Assembly (NCBI RefSeq): GCF_000253295.1
Contig: NC_015717.1
Coordinates: 806,001-870,000, forward strand
Direction: 5' to 3'
Length of the DNA: 64,000 nucleotides
Origin: Hyphomicrobium sp. MC1
Lineage (GTDB): Bacteria; Pseudomonadota; Alphaproteobacteria; Rhizobiales; Hyphomicrobiaceae
In this document: positions 31,882 through 39,743 of the stretch, piece after piece
How the letters are laid out: every line of letters starts with the position of its first letter
How positions within the stretch are numbered: position 1 is the stretch's first letter
Translations under genes and position numbers: made by a program
The notes under the pieces: model-generated
The model's input: only the letters and a program-made list of their open reading frames with translations
What the model was told of the DNA's origin: nothing
Databases searched by the model: none

Positions 31882-32787
31882 TCAGGGTCCGTCTGTGTCG
31901 GCCATCGAGGCGCTGTCATCGCCGTCGAGTGATCTTGTGTTATAAAGCGGAGGTAGACCGAGCACGGAGCGGACCGGCGCAAACGAGCGACGATGAATGG
32001 GCGAGGCGCCGAGCTTTTTTAACGCCGTGAGGTGTTCGCGGACCGGATAGCCTTTGTGGGTCTTGAGGCCGTAGCCGGGATATTCACCGTCGAGGTCGTG
32101 CATTTTGGCGTCGCGCGAGGTCTTGGCGATGATCGAGGCTGCCGCGATCGTCAAGCTTTTGCAGTCGCCGCGCACGATCGCCTGCTGCGGGATCGCCAAG
32201 TCTTTGATCCGCCGCGCATCGAGCAAAATATGATCGGGTGGCTTGGCCAAGCCTTCGACGGCGCGGCGCATTGCCAGGATACCGGCCCAGTAGATGTTCA
32301 GGCTGTCGATTTCATGCACTTCGGCCCAGCCGACGGCCCACGTCACTGCAACGTTCTTTATTTCGATGGCAAGACGCTCGCGCGAGACGGCGTCAAGCTT
32401 TTTGGAGTCATCGACGCCGGGAATGCGGGTGTCGGGTTCGAAGATGACGGCTGCCGCACACACCGGTCCGGCCAGCGGGCTCATACCGGCTTCGTCCACG
32501 CCCGCCACCAGAAGCACGCCTGACGACCACAAATCGGTTTCGAAGCGCAGCAAATTGCGCAGCCGCTGGCCTTCCGAGCGATTATCAAAGCGGCGCTTTT
32601 CGATGGCTGAGAGAATGGCTCTGGCGCCAGCGCGCGGATCACGCCGCAGCGCGGCTTCGAGCGCCTTATCGAGGGGCCGGCCTTCGCGCACATGGCGAAG
32701 GGTAAGTTCTGACAAATTGAGTTTCACTGGGCACGCGTAGAGGTCTTGTTCGGCAAGACCGTGGCACGGGCGCTCCGCGTGCGTCAA
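31882..32787 (-). CDS. rnhB: Ribonuclease HII with altered junction-recognition motif
   Basis: Cuts RNA in RNA-DNA hybrids. The 301-residue protein has the catalytic acids Asp98-Glu99 ('GVDEAG'), Asp190 ('LLDA') and Asp226 ('SRDAKM'). 'DDSKKL', 'ASIIAKTSRD' and 'YPGYGLKTHKGYP' are also in place. In typical RNase HII the motif after DEA is G-R-G; here it is G-M-S (101-103). The 'GDAKS' loop reads 'GDCKS'. An ~85-residue N-terminal extension precedes the core; a GTG at 32727 is a possible later start. Downstream of three micro-genes on the same strand. Confidence 0.85.
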   Translation of the reverse strand: MTHAERPCHGLAEQDLYACPVKLNLSELTLRHVREGRPLDKALEAALRRDPRAGARAILSAIEKRRFDNRSEGQRLRNLLRFETDLWSSGVLLVAGVDEAGMSPLAGPVCAAAVIFEPDTRIPGVDDSKKLDAVSRERLAIEIKNVAVTWAVGWAEVHEIDSLNIYWAGILAMRRAVEGLAKPPDHILLDARRIKDLAIPQQAIVRGDCKSLTIAAASIIAKTSRDAKMHDLDGEYPGYGLKTHKGYPVREHLTALKKLGASPIHRRSFAPVRSVLGLPPLYNTRSLDGDDSASMADTDGP

Positions 32788-32806
32788 CTTTCCACTCGGT
32801 TCAGTT

Positions 32807-32989
32807 TCAACGCGGCCGGATTACAGGCGGGACGTCAGGTTCCTCAGGCGGCTGATCCGGCGGCGGGGGCGAACTGGGCTCGGGAAGCGGCTCGGGTTCA
32901 CTTGGCTCGATATTGGGATCAAAGTCGGGATCGGTCGCGGGATCATGCGGATTGCCGGGACGTCCCATCCCATGGTGGGCCACGTTCAC
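32807..32989 (-). CDS. Proline-rich small protein, coupled
   Basis: A 60-residue, disordered, acidic and proline-rich protein ('PSEPEPLPEPSSPPPPDQPP') starting at a GTG that overlaps the stop of the 45-residue gene (GTGA). 'GMGRPGNPHDPATDPDFDP' looks conserved in style. Coupling on one side and rnhB on the other support it. Function unknown. Confidence 0.5.
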   Translation of the reverse strand: MNVAHHGMGRPGNPHDPATDPDFDPNIEPSEPEPLPEPSSPPPPDQPPEEPDVPPVIRPR

Positions 32990-33123
32990 TTGGCTTTTGC
33001 CTTCTTGAAATATTGAACTTCGCGTTCGCGCTGCTTGGCGCCGTCCTTGGTCTTATAGGTGCCGAGGTTCTTGCCTTTCTTGGAAACCAGGCGATATCCG
33101 GCCTTCACTTTTCTGATCGTCAT
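32986..33123 (-). CDS. 45-residue lysine-rich small protein
   Basis: Encodes MTIRKVKAGYRLVSKKGKNL, continues GTYKTKDGAKQRERE, and ends with a lysine-rich helix. The text resembles short DUF-type proteins with a beta hairpin that bind nucleic acids. AGGAAA lies upstream of the ATG at 33123. Overlaps the proline-rich gene. Confidence 0.6.
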   Translation of the reverse strand: MTIRKVKAGYRLVSKKGKNLGTYKTKDGAKQREREVQYFKKAKAK

Positions 33124-33165
33124 TTTTTTCCTCCGCTCGGATAGGAACGGTTTTCAAAAACATAT

Positions 33166-33336
33166 TTACGCGCGCCGCTTACGTTCTGGGGCGCGGGTTT
33201 CGTCCGTGAGTTTCTGGCGCGCCTTGGTGTGGTCTTCGTTGGCGACGGCGGACCGCTCGCGCTTCGTCGGCGTTTCTGTTTGACGCGGTTGCTGCGTCGC
33301 GTCGTCATCAGCACGGGTTCCCGGCGTTTTGTCCAT
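33166..33336 (-). CDS. 56-residue highly polar small protein
   Basis: Encodes MDKTPGTRADDDATQQPRQT and continues with mixed charges, ending RAPERKRRA. It is almost free of hydrophobic residues, hence probably disordered. CAGGAA lies before the ATG at 33336. It is the first of the micro-genes that run toward rnhB. Confidence 0.5.
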   Translation of the reverse strand: MDKTPGTRADDDATQQPRQTETPTKRERSAVANEDHTKARQKLTDETRAPERKRRA

Positions 33337-33433
33337 CGTTTAGTTCCTGTCAGTGCTTGTTGTAATGCAAGTCGCTCCGACATTCGTTGGTTCAAAAGGG
33401 AACCAATCTCCCTCATCCGGCGTCGTTGTGCCG

Positions 33434-34501
33434 ATGGACAAACCGATATCTTCTCGATCCGATCTTCCGACCCATGGCGCAGCCGTTTTGCCGAGCGTAA
33501 CGGTCGACAGCTACAACATTGAAGTTCGTGACGGCGATGGCTTCATCGGCGACAAAGCGAGCAAAAGCGCGTTCTGGGAAATCGTCGAAAAATGGCGCAA
33601 GCCTCTGAAAGACGCGGGCGAGGATCCCTTCGGAAACAAGAGCACGGACAAGCTCAAGAAGGATGACCTTGTCGCGGAACTCGAGGAAGGCGATCCGGAG
33701 GCGGCTGGTCTCGTTCAGAGCGCCGTCGAAGAGTTTTCTCAGCAGTTTGCGAAAGTCATTCGCCGCTTTCTGCAAACCCAGGAGTGGCGGGACACGGAAG
33801 CCCTCGTCGTCGGCGGCGGCTTTAGCGGCAGCCGGATCGGCGAGCTTGTGGCCGGTCGGACCGGGCTGCTGCTGAAAGCCGAGAATATCGCTGTCGACAT
33901 CGAGATGATCCACAACGATCCGGACGATGCCGGCCTCATCGGGGCAGCGCATCTGCTGCCGGCGTGGATGCTCAAAGGGCACGACACGATGTTGGCGGTC
34001 GATATTGGCGGCACTAACATTCGCGCCGGGACCGTGCAACTCAACCTCAAGAAATCTTCTGATCTCATGAAGGGCAAAGTGGCAGGCTCGGAGATCTGGT
34101 GTCACGCGGATGCGGAAACCAATCGGACCGAGGCGGTTGCCCATCTCGTCAAAATGCTCGAAGGGCAAATTCGCTGGAACGAGAAAGAGAAGTTTGCGCT
34201 GGCGCCGGTGATCGGGATCGGCTGCCCCGGAATTATCCGCGAGGATGGCTCGATCGACCGCGGCGGCCAGAACCTTCCGGGGAATTGGGAGGCTCGCGGC
34301 TTCCATCTTCCGAGCGCCATCAAGGCAGCGATCCCCGAGATCGGCGGATCGGAGACGATGGTGGTCATGCACAACGATGCGGTGGTGCAGGGCCTCAGCG
34401 AGCTGCCGCGCATGCAGGACCGGCAGCGCTGGGCGGTTTTGACAATCGGCACCGGGCTCGGCAATGCGCGCTTTACAAATCGCGACGTGAAGAAGGATTG
34501 A
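33434..34501 (+). CDS. ROK-type sugar kinase with circularly permuted motif order
   Basis: A 355-residue ASKHA-fold protein. In normal ROK kinases the order is phosphate-1, catalytic Asp, phosphate-2, then the adenosine motif and 'GAA'. Here the C-terminal-type half comes first: 'LVVGGGFSGSRIGEL' (Gly 127-129) and 'DDAGLIGAAHLL' (about 164-174). Then follow phosphate-1 'AVDIGGTNIRAG' (190-197), 'GIGCPGII' and 'NLPGNW', catalytic-type 'HNDAV' (314-315), and phosphate-2 'TIGTGLGNA' (339-343) at the very end. Enzymatic role and substrate are inferred from the family. The start is uncertain: ATG 33434 is used, ATG 33365 and the frame opening at 33353 are alternatives. Confidence 0.75.
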   Translation: MDKPISSRSDLPTHGAAVLPSVTVDSYNIEVRDGDGFIGDKASKSAFWEIVEKWRKPLKDAGEDPFGNKSTDKLKKDDLVAELEEGDPEAAGLVQSAVEEFSQQFAKVIRRFLQTQEWRDTEALVVGGGFSGSRIGELVAGRTGLLLKAENIAVDIEMIHNDPDDAGLIGAAHLLPAWMLKGHDTMLAVDIGGTNIRAGTVQLNLKKSSDLMKGKVAGSEIWCHADAETNRTEAVAHLVKMLEGQIRWNEKEKFALAPVIGIGCPGIIREDGSIDRGGQNLPGNWEARGFHLPSAIKAAIPEIGGSETMVVMHNDAVVQGLSELPRMQDRQRWAVLTIGTGLGNARFTNRDVKKD

Positions 34502-34629
34502 TAACGGCGGCAAAAATTTTTGGCGTTGGCCGCCGCGTCAGTTTCCGCGGTTACAGGCTTTTTAGGATTTCTCTGGCAGATACGATCTGCCGTCCGCGCT
34601 TGTCTTCACAAACAACAGGCCTGGTGGCC

Positions 34630-34667
34630 GGGCACCTCTTTAAGCGATCATAACTTTAGAGGTGCCC
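34630..34667. terminator. Intrinsic terminator between convergent genes
   Basis: GGGCACCTCT (34630-34639) and AGAGGTGCCC (34658-34667) form a perfect 10-base stem with an 18-base loop, followed on the plus strand by GTCATATTTTT. Located between the ROK kinase and the autotransporter. Confidence 0.65.
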
Positions 34668-34703
34668 GTCATATTTTTCGTGCTCGACGTTCCACAAGTG
34701 GCG

Positions 34704-37580
34704 TCAGAATTTCCAGGATAGGTTGCCTTTGACGCCGTGGTCCTGGATGTCATCGCCGATCTCGCCGCTGTAGGAGAGGCCGACGGTGAGATCTGGCGAG
34801 AAATTGACGTCGAGGCCGGCGCCCAGCATCAACGTATCGCGCGCAATCGGCACACCGTCGATCGAGAACGGTGAGCCGCCGGAGAAGGCGAGCGTCTGGC
34901 TTGTGTCGACGTCGTCGAGCGCATGCCGCCAACCGACCATGCCGTGTGTCGTCAAGATCGTGCCGCTCTGCATGATGACGTTGGTTGCTGCGCGGAGGCC
35001 GAGTGTCGTCGTCGGCAGGTCCTGGTTGTCGCCGAAGCCCTTGAGGGCCGCGTCGCTGCCAGCTTCACGGAAATCGTCGGTGTTGAGGTTGACGTAGGCG
35101 ATGCCGGCGAACGGCTCGAAATCTACGCCTCCCAAACCGATGTGATAGCCAAGTTCGCCGAAGACTTGCGCCGTGCCGGCGGTTTGATTGCTCCGCGCTT
35201 CGTCGGTCGTTCCGCCAAGATCGAAGCGGCGCTTGGTGTCGAGATCGGCCCAGGTGTAGCCCGCACCCCAACGCATGCCGAGCGCACCCCAGCGGCCGCC
35301 GCCATAGAGGGCGAGGTGGGCATCATCGCGCTCTTGCGAAGAGTTGCGGCCGTCGTCATCGAGAGAGGCGTGGCTGTAGCCAGCGGCGATGCCGATGCTG
35401 CCGAAGCTTCCGGCTTTGGTATCGACGCCGACGAAGACACCGCCAATGGTGCGGTCGACACCTGCGGCGTTGCTATCGCCGCTATACGTGCCTTGCGAGC
35501 CGAATGCTTGTCCCCAGAGGCCGCCGCGGGGTTTGTCTTCCAGATCGTTTCTGACACGGTCCATCACGGCGTCGCGTAGGAAGCGGCTGTCTTCGAGCAT
35601 GATGCCGTTTGCGGAGGCGTAGATTTCGCCGGACAGGCTGTTGAAGGCCCTGCGGGCTGCCTCTTCGCTGGTGGCGTTCGCGACGGAATTCAAAACGGCG
35701 CTAGTCGCGCCGAGGCTGTCGATCGCAGCGGCAACCTTATGTTGGTTCGAGGTGATGGCAACCGATTGGAACGTCACGTTGCTGCGCGTAACGTCGAGAT
35801 AAATGTTGTTGGCGTCGGAGGCGAGCGCGAAGTCGATGAAGGGCATCGAGTCCGTCGCGCTCGTGTAGCCGCCCGTAATGCCGTTCTGTGCTGTCAGGAT
35901 CGTGTATTGCGTTCCGAGCTTGTACTGGCCCGAAGCGGGCTTCACGATGACGGAGCCAGCGAGCGTCGCGGCGCCATCGACGGTGATGAGATCGGATTTA
36001 CCGGTGCTGTCGAGTTCGACTTCGTAAGTCGAACCGGCTTGCTGCTGATAATCGCCCGTGAAGGTCAACGTGCCGATCGAATGGCCAGGCGCGATGGTGC
36101 CGAAGATCGACGCCGACCCGATGGTGCCGTTGCCGGCAAGGATCGTTCCGGCCTTCGTGGTCAAGTCGGCGTCGAGCGTGCCATCGACGCTGAGCTTGCC
36201 CGATTCAAGTGTCGCGCCGTTGCTGTAGCTTTGCGTGCCAGTCAGCGTCCAGTCGCCTTTGACGTCAAGGATTTCGAAGTTGACGCCGCCCGCAAAGGTG
36301 CCGGTGCCATCGAGATCGACCGTGTCGGTTCCGGCGCCGCCATCGACAAGGCCGATGAACTTGCCGCCCGTATTGACGATCAGCGTATCGTCGCCGCCGC
36401 CGAGATCGACCGCCTCGCCGTTCGCGCCCTCGATCAGGCCGGCGTTCTGAATGGTATCGTTTTGCGTGCCGATGATGCGGATGCCGAAGCCGTCTTCGCC
36501 GCGGATGGTGCCGAGGTTGGTGATCTGGGTCGCGTACGGGGCATCCCCCGCGTTGCTGTCATCGATCAGAATAGCGTTGTCCTTGCCGCTGATGACGGCA
36601 TTGGCCGAGCCGTTGATGATGGTGCCACCGCCCGCCGCGATGCCTTCGCTGGTGTTCGGCGAGCCGTCTTTTTCACCTTTTGCGCCCGTGCCCTGGATTG
36701 TGCCGTAGTTGGTGATGTTGGCTTTAAAGTCGATATCGACGCCGTCGCCATCGCCGTTCTCTGAGACGTTGTCGATGGTGCCGGTGATGGTGCCGTAGTT
36801 CAGGACCGTGCCGTTGCCGTCGGAGCCGACGCCGGAGCCGTTGCGGCCAGTGATGCTGGCGCCGGCTTCGTTGTAGACGTTCACGTCAACGTCGCTGGTG
36901 ATGCCGTGGCGCGCACCTGAGATGACGCCGCCCGCGTAGTTATTGACCGTGCCGGCGTGGTCTTGAAAATCGATACCGTCCTTGGAGTCATCCGGCGCGG
37001 CAGCGTTCGAGATGATCTTGCCCCAGTTGTTGACTGTGCCGTTTCCGCCGGCCCGGATGGCGTCGGCATCCTGGGTGCTAATTACACCGGTCGCATAATT
37101 GCTGATCGTGGCGCCATTGGTCGAAATCGAGTCGAGATCAATCGCCTGCCCGGTTTGCGAGGTGATGGTTCCCGCGTTGTTGATCGTTACTTTTCCGTCT
37201 GTGACGTCTGTATCGATACGGATGCCGTCATCGAAGGTGTCGACGGTGGCGCCCGTTTCGTTGTTGAAGGTGAACGTCCGAATTGTGCTGCTGCCGCTCG
37301 TGTCGATGCCTCGGTTGCCGGATTTGATGGTTCCGAAGTTGTCGATCACGATCCCCGGCGCGGCTGAATCATCCTTCAGCTTGATCGCAGTTGCGGAAAC
37401 GTCGAGGGTTCCTCCACCCTGAATGGTGAGTATGTCCTGGTTTTTGAGTGTCTGAGCGGTTGTGTTCGTATCGCCGCTGTTGACGACGATATCGGCAGCA
37501 TGGACAGAAGGCGCAGGAAGATAGGAAACGAGAACAGCAACAAGCGCGATGTGTGCCGCGCTACTCAACAGACGAGACAT
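34704..37580 (-). CDS. Autotransporter with outer-membrane beta-barrel
   Basis: A 958-residue type V secreted protein. A signal peptide ('HIALVAVLVSYLPAPSVHA', residues ~10-28) is followed by a passenger of repetitive beta-helix text rich in 'N-x-G-T-I' units (about 30-470). Then comes a linker with 'SGKLSVDGTLDADLTTKAGT' and 'LAGNGTIGS' (the usual pre-barrel autotransporter repeat). The last ~270 residues form the beta-barrel ('GGLWGQAFGSQGTYSGD...') and end in Phe ('LSWKF'), the C-terminal barrel signal. Likely an adhesin or surface fibre; the passenger has no enzyme motif. Stands alone. Confidence 0.9.
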   Translation of the reverse strand: MSRLLSSAAHIALVAVLVSYLPAPSVHAADIVVNSGDTNTTAQTLKNQDILTIQGGGTLDVSATAIKLKDDSAAPGIVIDNFGTIKSGNRGIDTSGSSTIRTFTFNNETGATVDTFDDGIRIDTDVTDGKVTINNAGTITSQTGQAIDLDSISTNGATISNYATGVISTQDADAIRAGGNGTVNNWGKIISNAAAPDDSKDGIDFQDHAGTVNNYAGGVISGARHGITSDVDVNVYNEAGASITGRNGSGVGSDGNGTVLNYGTITGTIDNVSENGDGDGVDIDFKANITNYGTIQGTGAKGEKDGSPNTSEGIAAGGGTIINGSANAVISGKDNAILIDDSNAGDAPYATQITNLGTIRGEDGFGIRIIGTQNDTIQNAGLIEGANGEAVDLGGGDDTLIVNTGGKFIGLVDGGAGTDTVDLDGTGTFAGGVNFEILDVKGDWTLTGTQSYSNGATLESGKLSVDGTLDADLTTKAGTILAGNGTIGSASIFGTIAPGHSIGTLTFTGDYQQQAGSTYEVELDSTGKSDLITVDGAATLAGSVIVKPASGQYKLGTQYTILTAQNGITGGYTSATDSMPFIDFALASDANNIYLDVTRSNVTFQSVAITSNQHKVAAAIDSLGATSAVLNSVANATSEEAARRAFNSLSGEIYASANGIMLEDSRFLRDAVMDRVRNDLEDKPRGGLWGQAFGSQGTYSGDSNAAGVDRTIGGVFVGVDTKAGSFGSIGIAAGYSHASLDDDGRNSSQERDDAHLALYGGGRWGALGMRWGAGYTWADLDTKRRFDLGGTTDEARSNQTAGTAQVFGELGYHIGLGGVDFEPFAGIAYVNLNTDDFREAGSDAALKGFGDNQDLPTTTLGLRAATNVIMQSGTILTTHGMVGWRHALDDVDTSQTLAFSGGSPFSIDGVPIARDTLMLGAGLDVNFSPDLTVGLSYSGEIGDDIQDHGVKGNLSWKF

Positions 37581-37667
37581 TTCGAGTGACCCCCAACGAA
37601 CTTTACCGAGGGGCGTTTAGGAGCCGGGGATTACAGTTCGACGACAGAATCGGAGACGCCGGAACAG

Positions 37668-38168
37668 ATGATGCGTTTGGGCAACCAGAGTGCTGACGAA
37701 TATTGTGCGGGCGGCGTGCGCTGGTCCCGGCTGCCGGTCGCGCTTTTGGCGTTGATCGCTGCATGCGTCGGCGGTTGTTCGGGGCAGGGAGCCAACATGG
37801 CGACGCTGCAGTCTCCCACCAGCACGCCGCCGACGGATGTGGCAGTACGGTCGGCTCCGGTCGTTCCTGGACGGCGTGCCCGCGTTTTCATTTTTGCGGG
37901 CCTTGGCGACAAGTGCGAGCAGTTGGCCGCACCCGAGATCGCGATTACGCAGCCGCCGGCCAAGGGCGATCTGGCTTTCGTTCCCGGCCAACAGACGACG
38001 ATTGAATATTCGGCAAAAGGGACCTGCATCGGAAAGACTGCGATAGGTACAGGCATTTACTACACGGCGCGGGATGGCACGGACGGCACGGACAGTTTCG
38101 CCGTTACGGCAAAGCTTGCCAGCGGGGAGACGGTCAGCCGGTCGTTCCGGGTGACGATCGCGCCATAA
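37668..38168 (+). CDS. Lipoprotein of unknown function
   Basis: A 166-residue protein. A hydrophobic segment leads to the lipobox-like 'CVGGCSG', so Cys37 is the likely lipidated residue. The C-terminal part is a beta-rich, immunoglobulin-like domain ('PPAKGDLAFVPGQQTTIEYS', 'GTGIYYTARDGTDGTDSFAV'), reminiscent of cadherin- or Big-type domains. It lies just upstream of, and divergent to, the autotransporter. Function unknown. Confidence 0.6.
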   Translation: MMRLGNQSADEYCAGGVRWSRLPVALLALIAACVGGCSGQGANMATLQSPTSTPPTDVAVRSAPVVPGRRARVFIFAGLGDKCEQLAAPEIAITQPPAKGDLAFVPGQQTTIEYSAKGTCIGKTAIGTGIYYTARDGTDGTDSFAVTAKLASGETVSRSFRVTIAP

Positions 38169-38257
38169 GCCGGGGCGCTTGAGAATGTCTTAAGCGTTTC
38201 TTTAACTTCGGTACGGCACAGTCTTTTCCAATTCGTTCAGTTCTGGAGCCTGCCGTT

Positions 38258-38722
38258 ATGCGTAGCTCGTCGCGGTCGATCGGATTCGCCGCTCTCCTTT
38301 CCGTGCTCGTTGTCCTGCCGGTGTCGGTGGCTTTCGCGGAAAGCGCCGATGTCGATAATTCAACGGCGGACGGCGATCAGTTCGATCCTGCAGGGCCGGA
38401 TTCTTACGTGCCGAAGCCCGGCAATCTCAACAGCGTGCCTGAAGACGGCGCGAGCTTCCGCTCGCAGCCCGGAACCGACAGCCCGCTCGTCAAGCAGATC
38501 CTGGCCGCGCGCCCGAACGAAGATCTGGTGATCTGCATTGCGGGTTGCTACGCGGGACGCAATCGCGTGGTCTATGCGCAGCCCTCATCAAGCGCTTTGC
38601 GCGGCAGCCTGTCATCGACCATGACGCCGGCGGACCCGCAGAAGTCGGGCAGCGTTGCGGGGGCGCGCCGCGCGGCGGCTATTGATCCCACGTCGCTGGC
38701 GATCATCAACGGGACGAACTGA
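38258..38722 (+). CDS. Secreted protein of unknown function
   Basis: A 154-residue protein with a signal peptide ('IGFAALLSVLVVLPVSVAFA'). The mature part is polar, with one cysteine pair in 'DLVICIAGCYAGR' and a mostly disordered tail. Common style of secreted proteins in this group. It is not recognised as a family. Confidence 0.6.
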   Translation: MRSSSRSIGFAALLSVLVVLPVSVAFAESADVDNSTADGDQFDPAGPDSYVPKPGNLNSVPEDGASFRSQPGTDSPLVKQILAARPNEDLVICIAGCYAGRNRVVYAQPSSSALRGSLSSTMTPADPQKSGSVAGARRAAAIDPTSLAIINGTN

Positions 38723-38921
38723 ACGCTTCGGCGCAAGGCGCCATTGGCATCTACGGGTGGGCTTTGTTCATGCCCGCGTTCTGCCTGAATTCGTTCATCT
38801 TTATTCATTCTCGCGATGTCGGCAGCAAACGGCGACGGATCGCGAAGATAGTTGCGTTTTTATCTCCGATGGCCGGGCAACGATCCCCCTAAATGCCTTC
38901 CCCGGCCCTAAGGAGATGTCC

Positions 38922-39611
38922 ATGAAGACTTTATCGCGTGGCACCTGGATTGCGATTGCCGCTGTCGCAGCAGTCCCTGCAACCGTTGCTATCGCCAAGA
39001 CGGCCGACCATGCCGGATGGCGCATGATGTCGCCTGAGACCCGGTCACGTCTTGAGGACGGCCGCCTGGCGATGGTGAAGACGGCGCTGCAACTCACGCC
39101 GGATCAGGAAAAGCTCTGGGCGCCGGTTGAAACGCAGGTTCGCGACGCGTTCAAGGCGCGCGAAGCCCGTATCGAGAAATGGCAGAAGAAGCGCGAAGAG
39201 TGGAAAGCCGAGCACGCCAAGGGCGGCAAGGATGAAGCCGAACACAAGCGTCCCGATCTCGCCACCCGCTTCGAAATGATGAGCAAGCGGATGGGTGAAC
39301 GCGCTGACCGCATGAAGGCGTTCTCGACGGCCTTCTCGCCGTTCTATGCATCGCTGTCGGATGAGCAGAAAGAAGTCCTTCGTCCGTTGGTCCGTGAACT
39401 GAGCCCCGGCTTCGGTCATGGCCCGCGCGGTCACCGCTTCGCCGAAGGCTGGGGTCCGGGCGGTCGCGATCATGGCTGGTTCGGTCATGGCCCGCACATG
39501 GGTCCCGGTATGATGGGCCCCGGCTCGCATGATGGTCCGCAGATGCAGGACAACGACGATAATGACGGCGGACCGGAGCAGGCTCCTGCCGAGCCCGACA
39601 AGAAGGGCTAA
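38922..39611 (+). CDS. Spy/CpxP-like LTxxQ protein with His/Gly/Met-rich tail
   Basis: A 229-residue periplasmic protein. After a signal peptide come two helical segments with 'LQLTPDQEKLWAP' (LTxxQ motif) and a charged helix ('REARIEKWQKKREEWKAEHA'). 'FYASLSDEQKEVLRPL' is the second LTxxQ-type repeat. The C-terminal 75 residues are rich in Gly, His, Met and Asp ('HGPHMGPGMMGPGSHDG'), a composition suited to metal binding. The start at 38922 has AAGGAG; an ATG six bases earlier is too close to it. Spy-type proteins act as chaperones or metal-stress sensors. Confidence 0.8.
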   Translation: MKTLSRGTWIAIAAVAAVPATVAIAKTADHAGWRMMSPETRSRLEDGRLAMVKTALQLTPDQEKLWAPVETQVRDAFKAREARIEKWQKKREEWKAEHAKGGKDEAEHKRPDLATRFEMMSKRMGERADRMKAFSTAFSPFYASLSDEQKEVLRPLVRELSPGFGHGPRGHRFAEGWGPGGRDHGWFGHGPHMGPGMMGPGSHDGPQMQDNDDNDGGPEQAPAEPDKKG

Positions 39612-39675
39612 GGCGTCGTAACCTTTTCTCTGCTTTTACTCCCTTCGTTTCGACTTTGGCCGGGCCATAAAAAAA

Positions 39676-39701
39676 AGCCCGGCCATTTTTATGGCCGGGC
39701 T
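39676..39701 (-). terminator. Intrinsic terminator of the helicase gene
   Basis: AGCCCGGCCAT (39676-39686) pairs with ATGGCCGGGCT (39691-39701). On the minus strand the stem is followed by a run of T (the A run at 39669-39676), so it ends the helicase message. It may also act for the Spy-like gene. Confidence 0.8.
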
Positions 39702-39743
39702 CGATACTGTTTCGATCAGTGAGCTATCGCACCGTGCGAACGC

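Noticed and set aside
35739..36764. 341-codon plus-strand frame within the autotransporter
   Set aside because: It is the complement of the repetitive passenger and barrel-linker sequence; such long antisense frames are common in G+C-rich repeats.
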